NCBI GenBank assembly: GCA_905221605.1
Contig: CAJNDS010002217.1
Coordinates: forward strand, 445,574-509,573
Source: Symbiodinium natans
Lineage: Eukaryota; Sar; Dinophyceae; Suessiales; Symbiodiniaceae
Length of the DNA: 64,000 nucleotides
Reading direction: 5' to 3'
The position numbers were made by a program, and so were the translations under genes. Positions 63,501-64,000 of this stretch are shown here, piece by piece; position 1 is the stretch's first letter; the number at the start of each line of letters is the position of its first letter. Under the pieces are notes generated by a model. That model saw only the letters and a program-made list of their open reading frames with translations, was not told the DNA's origin and did not search any database.

Positions 63501-63767
63501 CACAGTGCAGCAGAGCGCAGCAGAGCGCAGCATAGTGCAGCTAGTAGGAGCGTGTGATAGCAAGCTTGATTGAGCAAAGCCATAGGCGTGCATGTTTCCT
63601 CCAAATCATAGTCGATCAGCACTGCTTCCGCAGTCGGGCTCGCTGAATGAGCGGGAAGTGCAGATGCCTCGCTCTTTCCAAAGACTGTGAAGGACCTGGA
63701 AGACAAAACCATGCAAGACCTCGACAGCCCTCTCACATGGTGGAGGCTGAGTCAACGACTGTTGTGA
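47413..63767 (+). CDS. Pls/PosA-type nonribosomal peptide synthetase-like protein: A - carrier - membrane - beta-helix - membrane - beta-helix
   Basis: This entry gives the whole gene; the parts follow. Reading the exons in order gives an adenylation domain, a phosphopantetheine carrier domain, hydrophobic segments with a KWLIIGRVKPGRSMG motif, a hexapeptide left-handed beta-helix, more hydrophobic segments, and a second beta-helix. That is the order of the bacterial Pls/PosA-family synthetases (A-T plus the large terminal domain, TIGR02353). The role inferred is activation of a carboxylic acid as an acyl-adenylate, loading onto the carrier arm, and transfer at a membrane; product unknown. 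No condensation or thioesterase domain was seen. The proposed start ATG 47413 opens MTSMFLGLQSFAGLS; an upstream ATG at 47332 is in the same frame. The last exon 63664-63767 ends SQRLL then TGA. Introns hold most of the simple repeats between 50 and 61.6 kb. Exons in 50.3-51.6, 54.3-54.6, 55.5-55.8 and 58-60.2 kb are incomplete. Confidence 0.9.
47754..47806. repeat. 8-bp tandem repeat (ACACGAAG)n
   Basis: About six imperfect copies of ACACGAAG in the first intron of the Pls/PosA-type gene. Confidence 0.85.
48184..48305. repeat. Copies of the dispersed GGAGTGCCC repeat family
   Basis: Three or four diverged units (CGGAGTGCCCATCCCCAGAG, CGGAGTGCCCGATCCTAGAT and relatives with GCAGAGTATCCC) stand in tandem inside an intron. 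They are clearly related to the minisatellite at 36935-37165 and the hairpin at 8315-8429. Confidence 0.8.
50417..50760. repeat. GCGTGCGC / GTGCGCCC simple-sequence block
   Basis: The left part alternates GT/GC (purine-pyrimidine alternation, Z-DNA-like). The right part is about a dozen copies of GTGCGCCC, then GTGTGCGT and GGTTGGTGGCTT-type repeats to about 50830. Long arginine/alanine or histidine/threonine frames over it are products of the repeat. Confidence 0.9.
50940..51210. repeat. About 20-bp minisatellite, core GGATAAGTCTGGA
   Basis: Around ten variants of a unit of about 18-21 bp containing GGGATAAGTCTGGA(A/C)(A/G)GTT, within an intron of the Pls/PosA-type gene and next to the GC-rich simple repeat. 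Confidence 0.85.
55008..55045. repeat. (CT)n microsatellite
   Basis: An uninterrupted CT run of roughly 30 bases lies in the intron 54963-55187, followed by a pyrimidine-rich stretch to about 55120. Confidence 0.9.
55865..56552 (+). CDS. Carrier (thiolation) domain exons of the Pls/PosA-type gene
   Basis: Exons 55865-55904 (VQKTTAAAIAAVLG), 55979-56032 (LPVETVQLDSDFQELGG), 56135-56221 (SLLMGRASSAIKKAFGLATF) and 56311-56552 (IAAAVESLLSKQEADAGQL ... KNSFQLLLTIVSF). Joined, they give LGGNSLL, in which the Ser is the expected 4'-phosphopantetheine site. The Asn codon is split across the intron 56033-56134 and the Ser codon follows it, and this acceptor is AG|A, unlike the usual AG|G. The last exon runs from the carrier domain into a first hydrophobic stretch. 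A linker exon near 55573 (STGVSAEAKPPVTKAAENLL) probably precedes, but its donor partner is unclear. Confidence 0.92.
56698..57238 (+). CDS. First membrane region exons of the Pls/PosA-type gene
   Basis: Exons from 56698 (EEFYVAICLMEAWSPVWWAA, then WFIYEFLDG), from 56901 (YHGRTALFLYLPFAALLDLV) and 57164-57238 (VMMFCAVVLLKWLIIGRVKP, then GRSMG). They encode hydrophobic helices. The KWL.IGR..PGR signature is the one found just before the first beta-helix in bacterial Pls/PosA proteins. The junction between the first two exons is not fixed; a GA donor in TGGATACCCTTGATC would fit the phase. Confidence 0.82.
57427..57935 (+). CDS. First left-handed beta-helix exons of the Pls/PosA-type gene
   Basis: Exons 57427-57535 (EYYRWWFVNTLLNHTLKMAM ... 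TSIASTVLRALG), from 57645 (AKVGAGAKIGVFAVHDPDLL, then EIGANATIGVLAHVSGLAVG) and about 57840-57930 (KKAKLATSSVLHGKVHLGPI). The [LIV]GxxxxIG spacing is that of hexapeptide-repeat helices. In the family this domain follows the WW-containing helix directly, as here. The exon end near 57930 runs into a GA-dinucleotide microsatellite at its GC donor. Confidence 0.9.
58038..58380. repeat. Duplicated 43-bp segment plus two (GAA)n arrays
   Basis: ACGCGCCCAGTGTGCGGAGG and the following 23 bases, up to CAAGCCCCG, occur identically at 58038 and 58210, each followed by a GAA/GCA array of about 100 bp. This points to tandem duplication of a segment containing the microsatellite. Frames over it encode runs of Lys, Glu, Arg, Ser or Leu and are not genes. 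Confidence 0.9.
58412..58430 (+). other. Dinoflagellate spliced-leader relict
   Basis: GTAGCCATTTTGGCTCAAG is identical to the last 19 of the 22 bases of the conserved dinoflagellate spliced leader. It is preceded by AA instead of CC and followed by ACTTGC, so there is no GT donor as in an SL RNA gene. The simplest reading is a trans-spliced mRNA copied back into the genome. It lies in an intron of the Pls/PosA-type gene, on the coding strand. Confidence 0.85.
59050..60310 (+). CDS. Second membrane region exons of the Pls/PosA-type gene (partly resolved)
   Basis: Coding-like segments on the + strand: about 59068-59140 (ELEPYATCFAVLTSLGAIRA), about 59395-59600 (VVPAGKAVLPLSTMPGDLVE ... YQFIPTLLWQLHAWM), about 60044-60105 (TYFVLVWTYDGLYASDKY) and 60208 to about 60318 (VLLSWIYAHPMWLRRCTWNV, then FIFMASTGALLGVLF). 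The last has a clear AG|G acceptor and a strong hydrophobic helix. Exon ends and order fit the family, which has membrane segments between its two beta-helices, but the splice junctions in this part were not solved. Confidence 0.55.
60427..60905. repeat. (GTGT)n / (CTGTCTCT)n simple-sequence block
   Basis: GT repeats, then about 350 bp of CTGTCTCT units with substitutions, ending just before an exon acceptor. Frames over it encode Cys/Leu/Ser or Asp/Arg/Glu/Thr runs and are repeat artefacts. Confidence 0.95.
60931..63767 (+). CDS. Second left-handed beta-helix and C-terminus exons of the Pls/PosA-type gene
   Basis: Exons from 60931 (GQEISHWNEWKHWIHARAVE), 62502-62593 (MFTNTEMLSYIYRALGTKVG, then KRVQID), 62723-62916 (LSFVENDCITIDDYVVFGSE, then VMLYTD), 62979-63128 (YADIHICQAANVLDHCSLLP, then GVTVAERA) and 63664-63767 (ASLFPKTVKDLEDKTMQDLD ... 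SQRLL, TGA). The W..W...(W) pattern followed by RALG.KVG and FVE.D.ITI.DDYVVFGS matches the second helix of bacterial Pls/PosA proteins. All four junctions from 62593 onward agree in phase; the last acceptor is AG|A. Exons between about 61000 and 62500 were not found and may be absent. Confidence 0.85.
61366..61560. repeat. 49-bp tandem repeat with GTGTTGGGGGGG
   Basis: About three and a half copies of a 49-bp unit containing TCTCCAGATCTCTTGAAAG, then TTGTGTTGGGGGGGCAGATC. The first and last copies are truncated variants. Intronic in the Pls/PosA-type gene. Confidence 0.9.
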
Positions 63768-64000
63768 CTGTTAAGAGCCATACCCACTAGGATTTTGCTA
63801 GTGAAGTGGCCGGGATCAGGTTCAATCTTGTGATACTTGTGGTCATTTTGCCGCTTGGCGGAAGGTAGTTGATTTCTGAACCGTCCCATTAAAGAAGAAT
63901 TCTAGGGCTACAGGGCGGCTAGTTGGGTTTAGATAGGTTTGGCAATTCCAAGAGAGCTTGAAGAGTCGGGTTGAGTTGGAGAGACGAATTCCTTAGCGGA
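63768..64000. other. 3' flank, nothing recognised
   Basis: After the TGA of the Pls/PosA-type gene I see no motif or open frame to the window edge. Confidence 0.4.

Overview
The window looks like nuclear DNA of a dinoflagellate, most probably a member of the Symbiodiniaceae. Four lines of evidence support this. (1) Genes are split into many short exons whose phases can be checked one by one, and their introns begin with GC or GA as often as with GT. (2) Almost every acceptor is AG followed by an exonic G. (3) A 19-nt match to the dinoflagellate spliced leader lies in genomic DNA at 58412-58430 and is not followed by a splice donor, as expected for a relict of a reinserted mRNA. (4) A plastid-type FtsH protease is encoded, and every gene I could resolve lies on the + strand, which fits the one-directional gene arrays reported for these genomes.

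Layout. 0.9-5.8 kb: FtsH metalloprotease, 22 phase-checked exons. 6.7-12.6 kb: unrecognised protein with repeated TFRP-type motifs. 14.3-18.8 kb: metallo-beta-lactamase-fold hydrolase. 21.0-23.2 kb: weakly supported charged or coiled-coil exons. 25.2-27.5 kb: leucine-rich-repeat protein. 29.6-29.9 kb: open segments of unknown product. 31.4-37.6 kb: unrecognised multi-exon gene. 38.2-40.4 kb: DEAD-box RNA helicase (two exons, the second with a short tandem repeat). 41.1-44.6 kb: scattered unrecognised exons plus an antisense open frame broken by one stop. 47.4-63.8 kb: a gene of about 30 exons with the architecture of bacterial Pls/PosA-type nonribosomal peptide synthetases: adenylation domain, carrier domain, membrane segments, left-handed beta-helix, more membrane segments, second beta-helix.

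The last gene is the most striking item. It is a single-module, apparently membrane-anchored adenylation/carrier enzyme with two hexapeptide-repeat domains and no visible condensation domain. Its A-domain appears to lack the Asp that normally holds the substrate alpha-amino group. Introns carry many simple repeats, several minisatellites, and a dispersed 26-bp repeat family with the core GGAGTGCCCAACCCCAGAGT, one copy of which forms a 115-bp hairpin.

Limits. All exon calls were made by eye from protein motifs, intron phase and splice signals. First exons, some internal exons and all UTRs are missing. No database search was run.
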